Shown here: positions 1 through 7,549 of the stretch, one piece after another
How the letters are laid out: every line of letters starts with the position of its first letter
How positions within the stretch are numbered: position 1 is the stretch's first letter
Origin: Calothrix sp. MO_192.B10
GTDB taxonomy: Bacteria > Cyanobacteriota > Cyanobacteriia > Cyanobacteriales > Nostocaceae
Assembly (NCBI GenBank): GCA_030065055.1
Contig: JASJDS010000051.1
Span: 1-39,474 of the forward strand
DNA: 39,474 nucleotides
Direction of reading: 5' to 3'
Program-made: the position numbers and the translations under genes
The notes under the pieces: model-generated
The model's input: only the letters and a program-made list of their open reading frames with translations
Told to the model about the DNA's origin: nothing
The model's database searches: none

Positions 1-181
1 ATAAATTTAGCAAAATTAGCTTATTCCATTTAGTATTTAAAAATCGAGGATGGCTTGTCCTTGAATGCCTGTGGAGGGATAACCGCTCCGATGCTCCCGG
101 TGAAACAGGAAACAGAAGTTGTAAAAGTCAGGTGTCCGATCTGTCTAGACTTTGTAGAGCAGTTAATTTTCTCCTCACCCC
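1..181. other. left-edge spacer, no gene seen
   Basis: I see no convincing reading frame, RNA gene or repeat here. It lies downstream of the HTH protein that runs leftward from 640. A gene cut off by the window edge cannot be excluded. Confidence 0.5.
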
Positions 182-640
182 CTAAGCAACTGCTTTGATT
201 CGAGCCTGGATGTCTGAGAAAGTACAGGGATTTATAGGTACTGTCTTACCATAGGTTTCAATCCAAGCGCGGGCACCATCCCTGGGAGAATCATACTCAT
301 AAACCACGGCACAAGGACCAGGAATAACTACCCTATCACAGTAAGTATTTTTGTGGTTATCCTTTACTGTAATTACAGGTAAAAGCTCTCCATTGCAATC
401 TTGTTTACCAAAAAGTTGGCGGTTGATGTGAATGTAAGTCAAGGCTGGAGATTTAACTTTTTTCCAGGTTGGTTTGGGACCACGCTTGCTCTGTTTTATT
501 TTCGGCAAGCCATTTACCAAAGGAATTACCCAAGTCCGACTCAGCTTATAAGCTCCATAGACCCTTCCTTGCTGTAGTAGATATCTTAAGCGACGGGGAG
601 TAATACCCAGTAAATCAGCAGCTTCTGTTGTACCAACCAT
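182..640 (-). CDS. small MerR/excisionase-like HTH DNA-binding protein
   Basis: The N-terminus (TTEAADLLGITPRRLRYLLQ, then GRVYGAYKLSRTWVIP) has the layout of a MerR/excisionase-type winged helix-turn-helix: a helix that reads the site, then a short wing ending in W-x-I-P. The remaining ~110 residues match no domain I recognise; a basic stretch (KQSKRGPKPTWKKVK) follows the HTH. I chose the ATG at 640 because AGGTGG sits about six bases upstream of it; a GTG at 649 lies inside that ribosome site. An inverted repeat (653-670) just upstream suggests autoregulation. The gene is divergent from the cytosine methyltransferase at 929, so it could be that gene's controller, but this is inference. It could instead be an excisionase-like remnant of a mobile element. 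Confidence 0.72.
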   Translation of the reverse strand: MVGTTEAADLLGITPRRLRYLLQQGRVYGAYKLSRTWVIPLVNGLPKIKQSKRGPKPTWKKVKSPALTYIHINRQLFGKQDCNGELLPVITVKDNHKNTYCDRVVIPGPCAVVYEYDSPRDGARAWIETYGKTVPINPCTFSDIQARIKAVA

Positions 641-652
641 GGGAACCACCTA

Positions 653-670
653 TATTCCTTTAACGGAATA
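653..670. promoter_or_regulatory. inverted repeat TATTCC-N6-GGAATA, candidate operator
   Basis: Perfect 6-bp arms (653-658 and 665-670) separated by six bases, just upstream of the ribosome site of the leftward HTH gene. The position fits binding by a dimeric HTH protein, possibly the adjacent product itself. Function is inferred from position and symmetry only. Confidence 0.4.
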
Positions 671-928
671 GTAATTTAAATCAGCATCTTGCTTCGAGAA
701 AAATTAACTTTCTGTAATCAATTAGTCGCACCACTTCTTGAGGCGTTTTTTCTTTCTCTCTGTTCTCGAATAAGCATACTCCGATCTAAAGACACGGAGC
801 TTTAGCCTAATTCAAAGAAATGAACATGGCATATTAATTGGGTGGTAAGCAGTAATACCCAACAGTGGTAGACTAGACCCATAATTATGCAGTAAAATCA
901 GGGCTGCGACATGGGTTGAGAACACCAA

Positions 929-2245
929 ATGCATAGCAAACAAAGACCTATTGGTGTAGACTTATTCGCTGGTGCTGGCGGCATTACCCTTGGCTTTGAA
1001 CAAGCGGGCTTTGATGTACTTGCTGCCGTAGAATTAGACCCAATTCATTGTGCTATTCACCATTTCAATTTTCCATTTTGCTCGGTTTTGTGCAGAAGTG
1101 TGGAAGATGTTACCGGCACAGAAATCAGAAATATTTCTGCCATTGGTAATAGGGAAATTGATGTGGTATTTGGTGGTTCTCCCTGTCAAGGATTTTCCGT
1201 AATGGGCAAGCGTGCTTTGAGCGATCCTCGAAATGGACTTTTGTTTCACTTTTGCCGATTGGTATTAGAGCTTAAACCCAAATACTTTGTCTTGGAAAAT
1301 GTACCGGGATTGACTGTGGGAGGGCATCGTCAGTTTCTCTTAGAGATTATTGAGAAATTTCAACAGTCTGGCTATCAAGTAGAACCAAGTTATCAAGTCT
1401 TAAATGCTGCCAACTATGGAGTCCCCCAAAATCGAGCTAGATTATTTCTTTTGGGGTGTCGCCAAGATGGATGTTTACCCCAATATCCCCAACCCCAAAC
1501 TCAGCCAGCCAAGTTTCAGAAATCGAAATATTTGATATTCCGTCAAGATTTGCCCCATACTCCTACTGTCTGGGATGCAATTGGCGACTTGCCAGAGGTA
1601 GAATTGATTCCAGAACTCCTATATCGGGATTGGGCGATGTACCCAGAATATGGCAAACCCAGTGACTACAGTGGTAAGTTACGGTGTCTACAAGTCGATC
1701 CCCATAACTACGGTTACGAACGTCTATTTAATTCCCATATTTTGACTTCTAGTATCCTTACCCGACATGGTGTAAAATCCATTACTAGATTTCAGCAAAC
1801 CTTACCTGGAACAACGGAAGCAATTAGCCACTTCTTCAAACTGGACAAAAATGGTATTTGTAATACCCTCAGAGCAGGAACGCCAAGTAATAAAGGTGCT
1901 TTTACTGCCCCTCGTCCCATTCATCCCTCTAGTCCCAGATGTATTACCGTGCGAGAAGCTGCTCGGTTACATTCCTATCCAGATTGGTTCCGCTTCCATG
2001 TCACTAAATGGCATGGCTTTCGCCAAGTAGGTAACTCAGTACCTCCCCTACTAGCAAGGGCGGTAGCTACAGAAATTATCCGTGCTTTGGGTATAATTCC
2101 TATTAAACCAACAGTTGAGTTATCCCTAGGCAATGAATACTTGCTTAATTTCAATCCTTCTCAAGCCGCCCAGTACTATGGCGTTTCGATCGAGAAAAAC
2201 TTGTTGAGAAGTCGAAAAAAGAAAATTAATCATCAGCCCACTTAA
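929..2245 (+). CDS. DNA (cytosine-5-)-methyltransferase, orphan
   Basis: Transfers a methyl group from AdoMet to C5 of cytosine in a specific site. The conserved motifs appear in order: motif I DLFAGAGGITLGF (11-23), motif IV with the catalytic Cys86 in GGSPCQGFS, motif VI ENV (123-125), motif VIII QNRARLFLLG (167-176), then REAARLHSYP and RQVGNSVPP (IX and X) at the C-terminus. Length of 438 aa and a short target-recognition region are usual for a monospecific enzyme. The opening block (IGVDLFAGAGGITLGFEQAG, VELDPIHC) resembles, from memory, the cyanobacterial CGATCG methylases (M.Ssp6803I/DmtC type), whose target is the core of HIP1; this specificity is inference. No restriction endonuclease gene lies beside it, so it is probably a solitary methylase. 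Start is the first in-frame ATG after the stop-rich spacer. Confidence 0.95.
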   Translation: MHSKQRPIGVDLFAGAGGITLGFEQAGFDVLAAVELDPIHCAIHHFNFPFCSVLCRSVEDVTGTEIRNISAIGNREIDVVFGGSPCQGFSVMGKRALSDPRNGLLFHFCRLVLELKPKYFVLENVPGLTVGGHRQFLLEIIEKFQQSGYQVEPSYQVLNAANYGVPQNRARLFLLGCRQDGCLPQYPQPQTQPAKFQKSKYLIFRQDLPHTPTVWDAIGDLPEVELIPELLYRDWAMYPEYGKPSDYSGKLRCLQVDPHNYGYERLFNSHILTSSILTRHGVKSITRFQQTLPGTTEAISHFFKLDKNGICNTLRAGTPSNKGAFTAPRPIHPSSPRCITVREAARLHSYPDWFRFHVTKWHGFRQVGNSVPPLLARAVATEIIRALGIIPIKPTVELSLGNEYLLNFNPSQAAQYYGVSIEKNLLRSRKKKINHQPT

Positions 2246-2282
2246 AATTAGTGGATACCAAAACTATACACCAGTTGACACT

Positions 2283-2303
2283 CTACCGCGTTCCACGCGG
2301 TAG
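2283..2303. repeat. perfect hairpin downstream of tnpB (candidate right-end structure / omega-RNA part)
   Basis: Nine-base arms CTACCGCGT and ACGCGGTAG flank a three-base loop TCC. The hairpin lies seven bases past the tnpB stop on the minus strand. IS200/IS605 elements carry subterminal hairpins at both ends, and the TnpB guide RNA (omega-RNA) is made from the 3' end of tnpB plus this end. It also lies 38 bp past the methyltransferase stop and could end that transcript, although no T-run follows. The exact element boundary is not visible. Confidence 0.6.
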
Positions 2304-2309
2304 ATTCAC

Positions 2310-3824
2310 TTAGCAAAGGCTTGTGTTAGCTAAGTTATCTCCGAACAAGCTTAGTTGTACAGCTACCAATGCTTGTTCAGAGTTCCCAGGCACCTTCCGT
2401 TTGCTCCGTGGAGCGGAACGTCTCCTAACCCCTGTTGATTCAGGGATGGGCATTTCAAACAGTCTAAGCTGTTCTGGTTTCTGAGAGACCCCCAGTACCA
2501 CTTTTTTGATTTTTACTCGACAACTGAGAGTTAATCCCAATTTATCCACACCACGTTGTTTCAGTACGTTTGCAGCATTCAAATCCGCGTGTGCAAAGTA
2601 CCCGCAATTAGTGCAGATGAATTTCTCTTTGTCTCGATTATCTTTATGGACGTGACCGCATTCTGGACAAGTCTGTGACGAATATCTAGGATTTACCTTG
2701 TGGAATATCTTTCCATGCTTTGCAGCCATGTACTCAATTTTCTTTAATAGGCTATACCAGGAAGCATCACTGATACTGCGATTAAGTCCCTTCTTTCGGC
2801 TTTGCCCGTTTGCAAGGAAGCGTCCTTTGTTGTTGTCGTCTTGTTTGGGTTTGCAACGAGATTTCATCCCACTGATGTTTAAATCTTCAAGGAATATTGC
2901 ATCTACCTTCTTAACAGTCTTAACTGCTATCTTCCACTGTAAAGCCTCACGCTTGTTAGTTATTTTCTGGTGTAATCGAGCTACTTTATTACCTGCTTTG
3001 CGGCGGTTTTTAGAACCTTTTTTCTTTCTGTTGATGCGACGCTGACGAATGCGTAATTGTCGGCGAGTCTTTTTATTTGTTGAAAACTTTGGGTTGTTTA
3101 TCTGCGAACCATCGGAGTAGTGAACCAGCTTGGTTATTCCCATATCTAAGCCAATAGCTGTTTTTACTTCTTCTGGGGCAATGACTGGAAACGCTGGTAT
3201 GCTTTTATCTTCAATCTTTAAAGAAACATACAAACCATCAGCTTTTAAGCGAACTGTGGCAGATTTAATTTTAAATCCTTCTGGCACTGGTCTGGAGTTG
3301 TGAAAACGCATCCAACCCAGCTTACCTAACTTGATTCTATTACCGTCTACTTTTATTCCGGACTTGAAGGTTAAAGACTTGAAATTACTGCGGTTTTTGT
3401 ACTTAGGGTATTTGGCTTCACCTTTGTAGAACCTGGAGAAAGCATCATGCAGTCTTTCTATTACATTCTGGAGAGCCGTTGAATCCATGTCGCTGTACCA
3501 AGGTCTTGTTTCCTTAAGTACTGGCAAATTGGTAATTTGAATTGACTTGGCACTTTTTCGGGAAACTTCACCTTTGTTGCTAGTTTGGTAAACTTCCCCA
3601 GTATCAGAAGTAGCAGAATTAGAATTTATTGGACAAGTTAAAGGACAACTTGCTGCTTTGGTTTTTAAGCTACAAAACTCTCCTTGGGCAAAGCGAACAT
3701 GGTAAGTAGCTTCCATGTCGTTTAGAGAATAGTTAATCAAACATCTACCCATATTCAGCCAATTGCAAAATCTATTAAACTGATGTCGCGTCGGAGCTAA
3801 TTTATACTTATAACCAAGCAGCAT
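2310..3824 (-). CDS. tnpB: TnpB, RNA-guided nuclease of the IS200/IS605 (IS1341-type) family
   Basis: An RNA-guided DNA endonuclease encoded by transposons and ancestral to Cas12. The split RuvC catalytic residues are all present: Asp227 (GLDMGITKLV), Glu313 (LEDLNISGM) and Asp414 (AHADLNAANVL). A CPEC...CTNC zinc ribbon (Cys386, 389, 404, 407) lies between the last two. The protein should therefore be active. At 504 aa it is about 100 longer than typical TnpB: extra sequence occurs around residues 50-105 (Cys-, Thr- and Ser-rich, apparently a linker) and in a C-terminal tail. Part of the tail (VRRRSAPRSKRKVPG) is translated from a GC-rich repeat at about 2390-2430. No tnpA transposase gene is present, so any mobility would need one in trans. 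The gene is divergent from a small RHH-like gene. Confidence 0.96.
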   Translation of the reverse strand: MLLGYKYKLAPTRHQFNRFCNWLNMGRCLINYSLNDMEATYHVRFAQGEFCSLKTKAASCPLTCPINSNSATSDTGEVYQTSNKGEVSRKSAKSIQITNLPVLKETRPWYSDMDSTALQNVIERLHDAFSRFYKGEAKYPKYKNRSNFKSLTFKSGIKVDGNRIKLGKLGWMRFHNSRPVPEGFKIKSATVRLKADGLYVSLKIEDKSIPAFPVIAPEEVKTAIGLDMGITKLVHYSDGSQINNPKFSTNKKTRRQLRIRQRRINRKKKGSKNRRKAGNKVARLHQKITNKREALQWKIAVKTVKKVDAIFLEDLNISGMKSRCKPKQDDNNKGRFLANGQSRKKGLNRSISDASWYSLLKKIEYMAAKHGKIFHKVNPRYSSQTCPECGHVHKDNRDKEKFICTNCGYFAHADLNAANVLKQRGVDKLGLTLSCRVKIKKVVLGVSQKPEQLRLFEMPIPESTGVRRRSAPRSKRKVPGNSEQALVAVQLSLFGDNLANTSLC

Positions 3825-3846
3825 TGTTATCGACCTATCAAATTGC

Positions 3847-3862
3847 TATACTATCCAGTATA
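3847..3862. promoter_or_regulatory. palindrome TATACT-ATCC-AGTATA in the divergent tnpB / small-gene promoter
   Basis: Perfect six-base arms around ATCC lie in the 54-bp gap between the tnpB start (3824) and the small gene start (3879). The arms resemble -10 hexamers on both strands (TATACT), so this may be two overlapping -10 boxes, an operator, or both. The role is inferred. Confidence 0.45.
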
Positions 3863-3878
3863 CTAGCAGGTAAGCAGA

Positions 3879-4079
3879 ATGTCGAATAATTCATATCGTC
3901 ATTTTAAAAAAGAAAATCCGTGGCGTTGGAAACCTGTCGGCGAACAACCTTTGGATTCACCATTAACTATCAGATTGACCAAAGAAAAAAAAGAACAAAT
4001 CAAAAAAGTCCCTGGCTGGCAAGGACTTTTAAGAGCCTATATCGATGAGTTAATTAAAAGCAACATTGACGGCACGTAA
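3879..4079 (+). CDS. 66-aa TnpB-linked small protein, RHH-like
   Basis: A small basic protein in which PLTIRLTKEKKEQIKKVPGW is followed by a helix LLRAYIDELIK. A short strand with alternating residues followed by two helices suggests a ribbon-helix-helix (CopG/MetJ-type) DNA-binding fold; this is my reading and not a confirmed domain match. An AGG at 3868-3870 lies eight bases before the ATG. It is divergent from tnpB over a 54-bp gap that holds a palindrome, so it may repress tnpB and itself. From memory, similar small proteins accompany TnpB in other cyanobacteria. A hairpin with a T-run follows its stop. Confidence 0.7.
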   Translation: MSNNSYRHFKKENPWRWKPVGEQPLDSPLTIRLTKEKKEQIKKVPGWQGLLRAYIDELIKSNIDGT

Positions 4080-4100
4080 ACCTGCTACCTTGTTCTACAT

Positions 4101-4126
4101 CCTCCGGCTAAAAGCCAGGAGGTTTT
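4101..4126 (+). terminator. hairpin plus T-run; also candidate left end of the TnpB element
   Basis: Arms CCTCCGGCT and AGCCAGGAGG (one bulged A) around a short A-rich loop are followed by TTTT. It lies about 20 bp past the stop of the small gene, as a rho-independent terminator would. Together with the hairpin at 2283-2303 it brackets tnpB and the small gene, so it may also be the element's other subterminal hairpin. Confidence 0.6.
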
Positions 4127-4172
4127 GAACTTCGACCTATTTTCTATAATCCAAAATCTAAAATTGCACCCA

Positions 4173-5525
4173 GTGTCCAAAAACCCACAAGAAACCCACC
4201 TCAATCGCGCCCGTGCTAGTCTTAGACAAGCCCTATCTTGGTATGGTAATTTACGCAAACCGGGCAAAATCTCATCCAATTCTCAACTAGCAGGCTTGGT
4301 GAAACCAGAGTTAGAGATGCTGACTTCTACTCTCAACAAGCTTGACTCGAATATAATTCGGATTGCCGTTTTTGGTTTGGTAAGTCGAGGCAAATCTGCG
4401 GTATTAAACGCCCTGTTGGGGGAAAAAATGTTGCAAACAGGACCCCTCCACGGTTTAACCCAGTATCCTCGTTCTGTGCGCTGGTATCCTGGTGGCAAGG
4501 TGCAGGTGGAGTTAATTGATACACCTGGTTTAGATGAGATTGAGGGTGAAGCGAGGGCACAGATGGCGCGGGAAGTAGCCCGTCAAGCCGATTTAATTTT
4601 ATTTGTGGTGTCTGGTGATATTACTCGCACTGAATATCAAGCTTTGTGTGAATTGCGACAGTCACAAAAGCCTCTCATTTTAGTTTTTAACAAAATAGAT
4701 TTATATCCAGACACAGATAGGGAAAAGATTTACCGAAACTTGCAACAATTGGGTAGGGCTAATCCCCAAAGTCAACCCCTACAACCAGATGAAATTGTGA
4801 TGGTGGCCGCAGAACCTGCACCGATGGAAGTGAGGCTAGAATTTCCGGATGGCAGGGTAGATTATGAATGGGAAACACCACCACCCCAGGTAGAAGAGCT
4901 GAAGCAGGTGATTTTACAGATTCTTAACCGGGAAGGGCGATCGCTATTAGCCCTAAATGCCCTGATTCAAGCACGGGATGCAGAAGCAGCGATCGCTTCT
5001 AAAACCATTGATATCCGCGCCTCACAAGCAGAAGATTTAATCTGGCAATTCACCAAATATAAAGCCCTAGCAGTAGGACTAAACCCCATTGCTGTTTTAG
5101 ATGTTGTCGGGGGGGTAATGACAGATTTAGCATTAATCCGCGCCCTCTCGCGGTTATATGGTTTACCCATGACTGGCTACGAAGCCGGAAAAATGTTAAA
5201 GACCATTTTATTGAGTTCCGGAGGCTTGTTACTGAGCGAGGTAGGTAGTAGTTTGCTGCTGGGTCTCGGTAAAAGTACTGTAGCGATCGCCTCTGGAGAG
5301 AATCCCACAAATATTACTGCCTATGCAGGTACGGCAATTACCCAAGCTGGGATTGCTGGTTATGGTTCCTATGCCATAGGTAAGGCAGCACAAGTGTACC
5401 TAGAAAAAGGGTGTACCTGGGGAGAATTAGGCGCTAGTAGTGTAATTGCAGAAATTCTCGCTGAGGTAGAACCAAATACCATTTTGTATCGTTTACAGCA
5501 GGAATTATCTTTGCAGAATCGATAG
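4173..5525 (+). CDS. Era-like GTPase with C-terminal DUF697-type membrane region
   Basis: P-loop GTPase. With the GTG start the G1 motif is GLVSRGKS (68-75), G3 is DTPGLDE (from 116) and G4 is NKID (173-176). The C-terminal ~190 residues contain hydrophobic, Gly- and Ala-rich helices (LNPIAVLDVVGGVMTDLALI, ILLSSGGLLLSEVGSSLLLG, GTAITQAGIAGYGSYAIGKA), the pattern of the DUF697/YcjF-like region often fused to such GTPases. Probably membrane-associated; the biological role is unknown. The start is uncertain. A TTG at 4125 overlaps the hairpin that ends the TnpB element, and the first in-frame ATG (4317) would cut the conserved N-terminal helix (LNRARASLRQALSWYG). I prefer the GTG at 4173. An insertion may have replaced the original promoter or first codons. 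Confidence 0.85.
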   Translation: MSKNPQETHLNRARASLRQALSWYGNLRKPGKISSNSQLAGLVKPELEMLTSTLNKLDSNIIRIAVFGLVSRGKSAVLNALLGEKMLQTGPLHGLTQYPRSVRWYPGGKVQVELIDTPGLDEIEGEARAQMAREVARQADLILFVVSGDITRTEYQALCELRQSQKPLILVFNKIDLYPDTDREKIYRNLQQLGRANPQSQPLQPDEIVMVAAEPAPMEVRLEFPDGRVDYEWETPPPQVEELKQVILQILNREGRSLLALNALIQARDAEAAIASKTIDIRASQAEDLIWQFTKYKALAVGLNPIAVLDVVGGVMTDLALIRALSRLYGLPMTGYEAGKMLKTILLSSGGLLLSEVGSSLLLGLGKSTVAIASGENPTNITAYAGTAITQAGIAGYGSYAIGKAAQVYLEKGCTWGELGASSVIAEILAEVEPNTILYRLQQELSLQNR

Positions 5526-5624
5526 ACAAAAATATGCAAATTCGTCTTACTCCGCAACTTCTAACCGTTTTCAAGTTATCGCTCTTTAACCCTTTTTTGT
5601 CACTTTGGAAAAAGAAAAATTAAT

Positions 5625-5968
5625 GTAGGTTGGGTGGAACGGAGTGAAACCCAACAATACCAATTTCTTCGGGTGTTGGGTTACTCTACTCTTCTCGTAA
5701 GCGAAGCTTACGAGAAGCCACTGCGCGTCTACGTTCCTCAAACGCCACTGACTACAAGGTCGGGCTCGCGTAGCGTATCCGCAGGATTCACCTCCCTCCG
5801 AGTTCAACACTTTGCTTATGCCGGGTAACCCTTTCGGCAGTTACTCCACTTGGGGAGACACGCCATTTGCTCTTAGTGGGAAACCCACAAGACCGCAATG
5901 GCTTCCCAAGACTGTACTGCCTCACCACCGCAAGTGTTTCACCGCAACGGAGTGGCTCCCCAACCTAC
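5625..5968. mobile_element. MITE-like element, copy 1 of the GTAGGTTGGG family
   Basis: Perfect 10-bp terminal inverted repeats GTAGGTTGGG (5625-5634) and CCCAACCTAC (5959-5968) bound 344 bp with no real gene. Inside are short GC-rich inverted repeats (e.g. CTCGTAAGCGAAGCTTACGAG) and pieces shared with the copies at 27843-28020 and 33948-34105. Apparent frames inside are translated repeat. No clear target-site duplication was seen. Confidence 0.65.
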
Positions 5969-6116
5969 GCCTAAATTCATAAAGCCCTCTTCAAATAAGA
6001 GTTTTAGATTTTTATTCAGTGAGAGTGATAAAAGAGGATTAATCACTCTCGGAAAAATCCGAGAACCAAGGATGTTAGCGGAGCGGGCGCGTTAGCCATA
6101 AATCTTTCTTCTTTAC

Positions 6117-6144
6117 TGTCAACCGTCAACTGTCAACTGTCAAC
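6117..6144. repeat. heptamer tandem repeat (TGTCAAC x4)
   Basis: Four units of seven bases: TGTCAAC, CGTCAAC, TGTCAAC, TGTCAAC. This is an STRR-type cyanobacterial repeat just downstream of the P450 stop. The reverse complement (GTTGACA) recurs as the last unit of the array at 31990-32038. Confidence 0.8.
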
Positions 6145-6154
6145 CATTTTTAAC

Positions 6155-7525
6155 CTAGCGAAAACCAGTCAGAACTAAAGGTACTCCATTGGATGGTGCG
6201 AGGGTACCACCGCGACGCATTGGTTTAACTGGTTTATTATCAGCTAATTCTAAATTGTATTTAGATACAACTGAAGCTATTACTAGTTTCATTTCTAACA
6301 TCGCTAAAGCGTAGCCCAAACAAAGCCTCACACCACCGCCAAAAGGGATAAACTCGTAAGGGGTATACTGACGCTCTAAAAATCTTTCCGGTTTGAATTG
6401 TTTGGAATTGGGATATAAATCTTCCCGGTGATGGGTTAAATAAATACAGGGAATGAATGTTGTGCCAGATGCAAAAAAGCGACCCATTATTTCCATATCT
6501 TGGTTAGCAATACGGGCAAAAGCGATCGGTACAATTGGATAAAGTCGCAATGTTTCTTGACAAACAGCCGTTAAATATGGGAGACGAGATATCTCAATGG
6601 GGTTGGGATTTTCACCTAAATTATCTATTTCTCGCAATAGTTTTTCTTTGACTTCGGGAAATTTTTCCAGCCAGTAAAAAGCCCAAGCTAAACTAGTAGC
6701 AGTAGTTTCGTGTCCAGCAACTAGCAGAGTAATCAATTCATCTTTTAACTGTTCATCACTCATTGACTGACCGTCTTCGTCAGTTACTTCTAGCATTAAA
6801 CTGAGGATATCATCGCCAAGTTTTTCTGGGTTAGCTCGTCTATCTTCGATTTCAGCTTGAAGCAATTCGTAAATTTGTTGTTGGGTTCTGATGAAATGAC
6901 CCCAAGGACTCCAAGCTCCTAAGTATATTTGCAGAAATTGCAAAAATATAAAACTCGATCGCATTGGAGAAGCAGTGATATCCAACCAGTCAGCTAGCAG
7001 CGATCTCAATTGTTCGCATTTTTCCCCTTCACTGAACCCAAACACTGTCTCCATAATTACCTTGAGGGTAATCTCTTGGGCGACATCTCTAGCAATAAAA
7101 GGTTTATTTATCTCCCAGTGTGAAGCGACTTTTTCAGTAATTTTACAGATATATTTAGCATATGATTTTACTTTCTCTCCATGAAAAGGAGGCATGAGTA
7201 ATTTACGCTCTTTTTTATGATGAGATCCGTCCATTAATATAATGGAGCGATCGCCCAATATCGGACGAGCCAAATCGTTGGTACGTCCGACATCAAAATC
7301 TTTAGCATCAGCACTGAAAATTTGTTTAATTCCTTGAGGATTAGCTATAAACACCAATGGAGGGAAGCCAAATAGCCTCATAGTAAAGATATCACCATAT
7401 TTATCTATGCATTCTTCCAGATACTCAAAAGGGTGAGCTATCCAGTTGATTAACTGAAATAATGCAGGAGCTTTTGGTCCGTCTGGTAATTTATTTTCAC
7501 TAAAAGATGCCTTTGCTGTAGTCAT
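6155..7525 (-). CDS. cytochrome P450, CYP110-like
   Basis: Haem-thiolate monooxygenase of 456 aa. The I-helix oxygen-activation motif AGHETT is at 270-275, ExxR (ETLR) at 324-327, PERF at 379-382, and the haem loop FGGGVRLCLG at 395-404 with the proximal ligand Cys402. The N-terminus (LPDGPKAPALFQLINWIAHP) has the proline-rich lead-in but no membrane anchor, so the protein is probably soluble or peripheral. The overall pattern fits the cyanobacterial CYP110 family; known members act on fatty acids or hydrocarbons and terpenes, but the substrate here cannot be read from sequence. An electron donor is not encoded nearby. The glyoxalase II gene lies 24 bp upstream on the same strand, so the two may be co-transcribed, without an obvious metabolic link. 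Confidence 0.95.
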   Translation of the reverse strand: MTTAKASFSENKLPDGPKAPALFQLINWIAHPFEYLEECIDKYGDIFTMRLFGFPPLVFIANPQGIKQIFSADAKDFDVGRTNDLARPILGDRSIILMDGSHHKKERKLLMPPFHGEKVKSYAKYICKITEKVASHWEINKPFIARDVAQEITLKVIMETVFGFSEGEKCEQLRSLLADWLDITASPMRSSFIFLQFLQIYLGAWSPWGHFIRTQQQIYELLQAEIEDRRANPEKLGDDILSLMLEVTDEDGQSMSDEQLKDELITLLVAGHETTATSLAWAFYWLEKFPEVKEKLLREIDNLGENPNPIEISRLPYLTAVCQETLRLYPIVPIAFARIANQDMEIMGRFFASGTTFIPCIYLTHHREDLYPNSKQFKPERFLERQYTPYEFIPFGGGVRLCLGYALAMLEMKLVIASVVSKYNLELADNKPVKPMRRGGTLAPSNGVPLVLTGFR

Positions 7526-7549
7526 AGTTAATTTTAAGGTTAGGAGATA

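Noticed and set aside
2310-3824. Whether tnpB is part of a Cas12-type CRISPR effector for the array at 32595
   Set aside because: It is 29 kb away, carries its own end hairpins and small partner, and has the normal TnpB architecture; nothing ties it to the array.
4317-5525. GTPase starting at the first ATG (4317)
   Set aside because: It would remove the helix LNRARASLRQALSWYG and leave the P-loop only about 20 residues from the start.
5634-5828. A 64-codon frame with QQYQFLRVLGYSTLL
   Set aside because: It lies inside the MITE-like element, and its mirror frame on the other strand is also open, as expected for inverted-repeat DNA.
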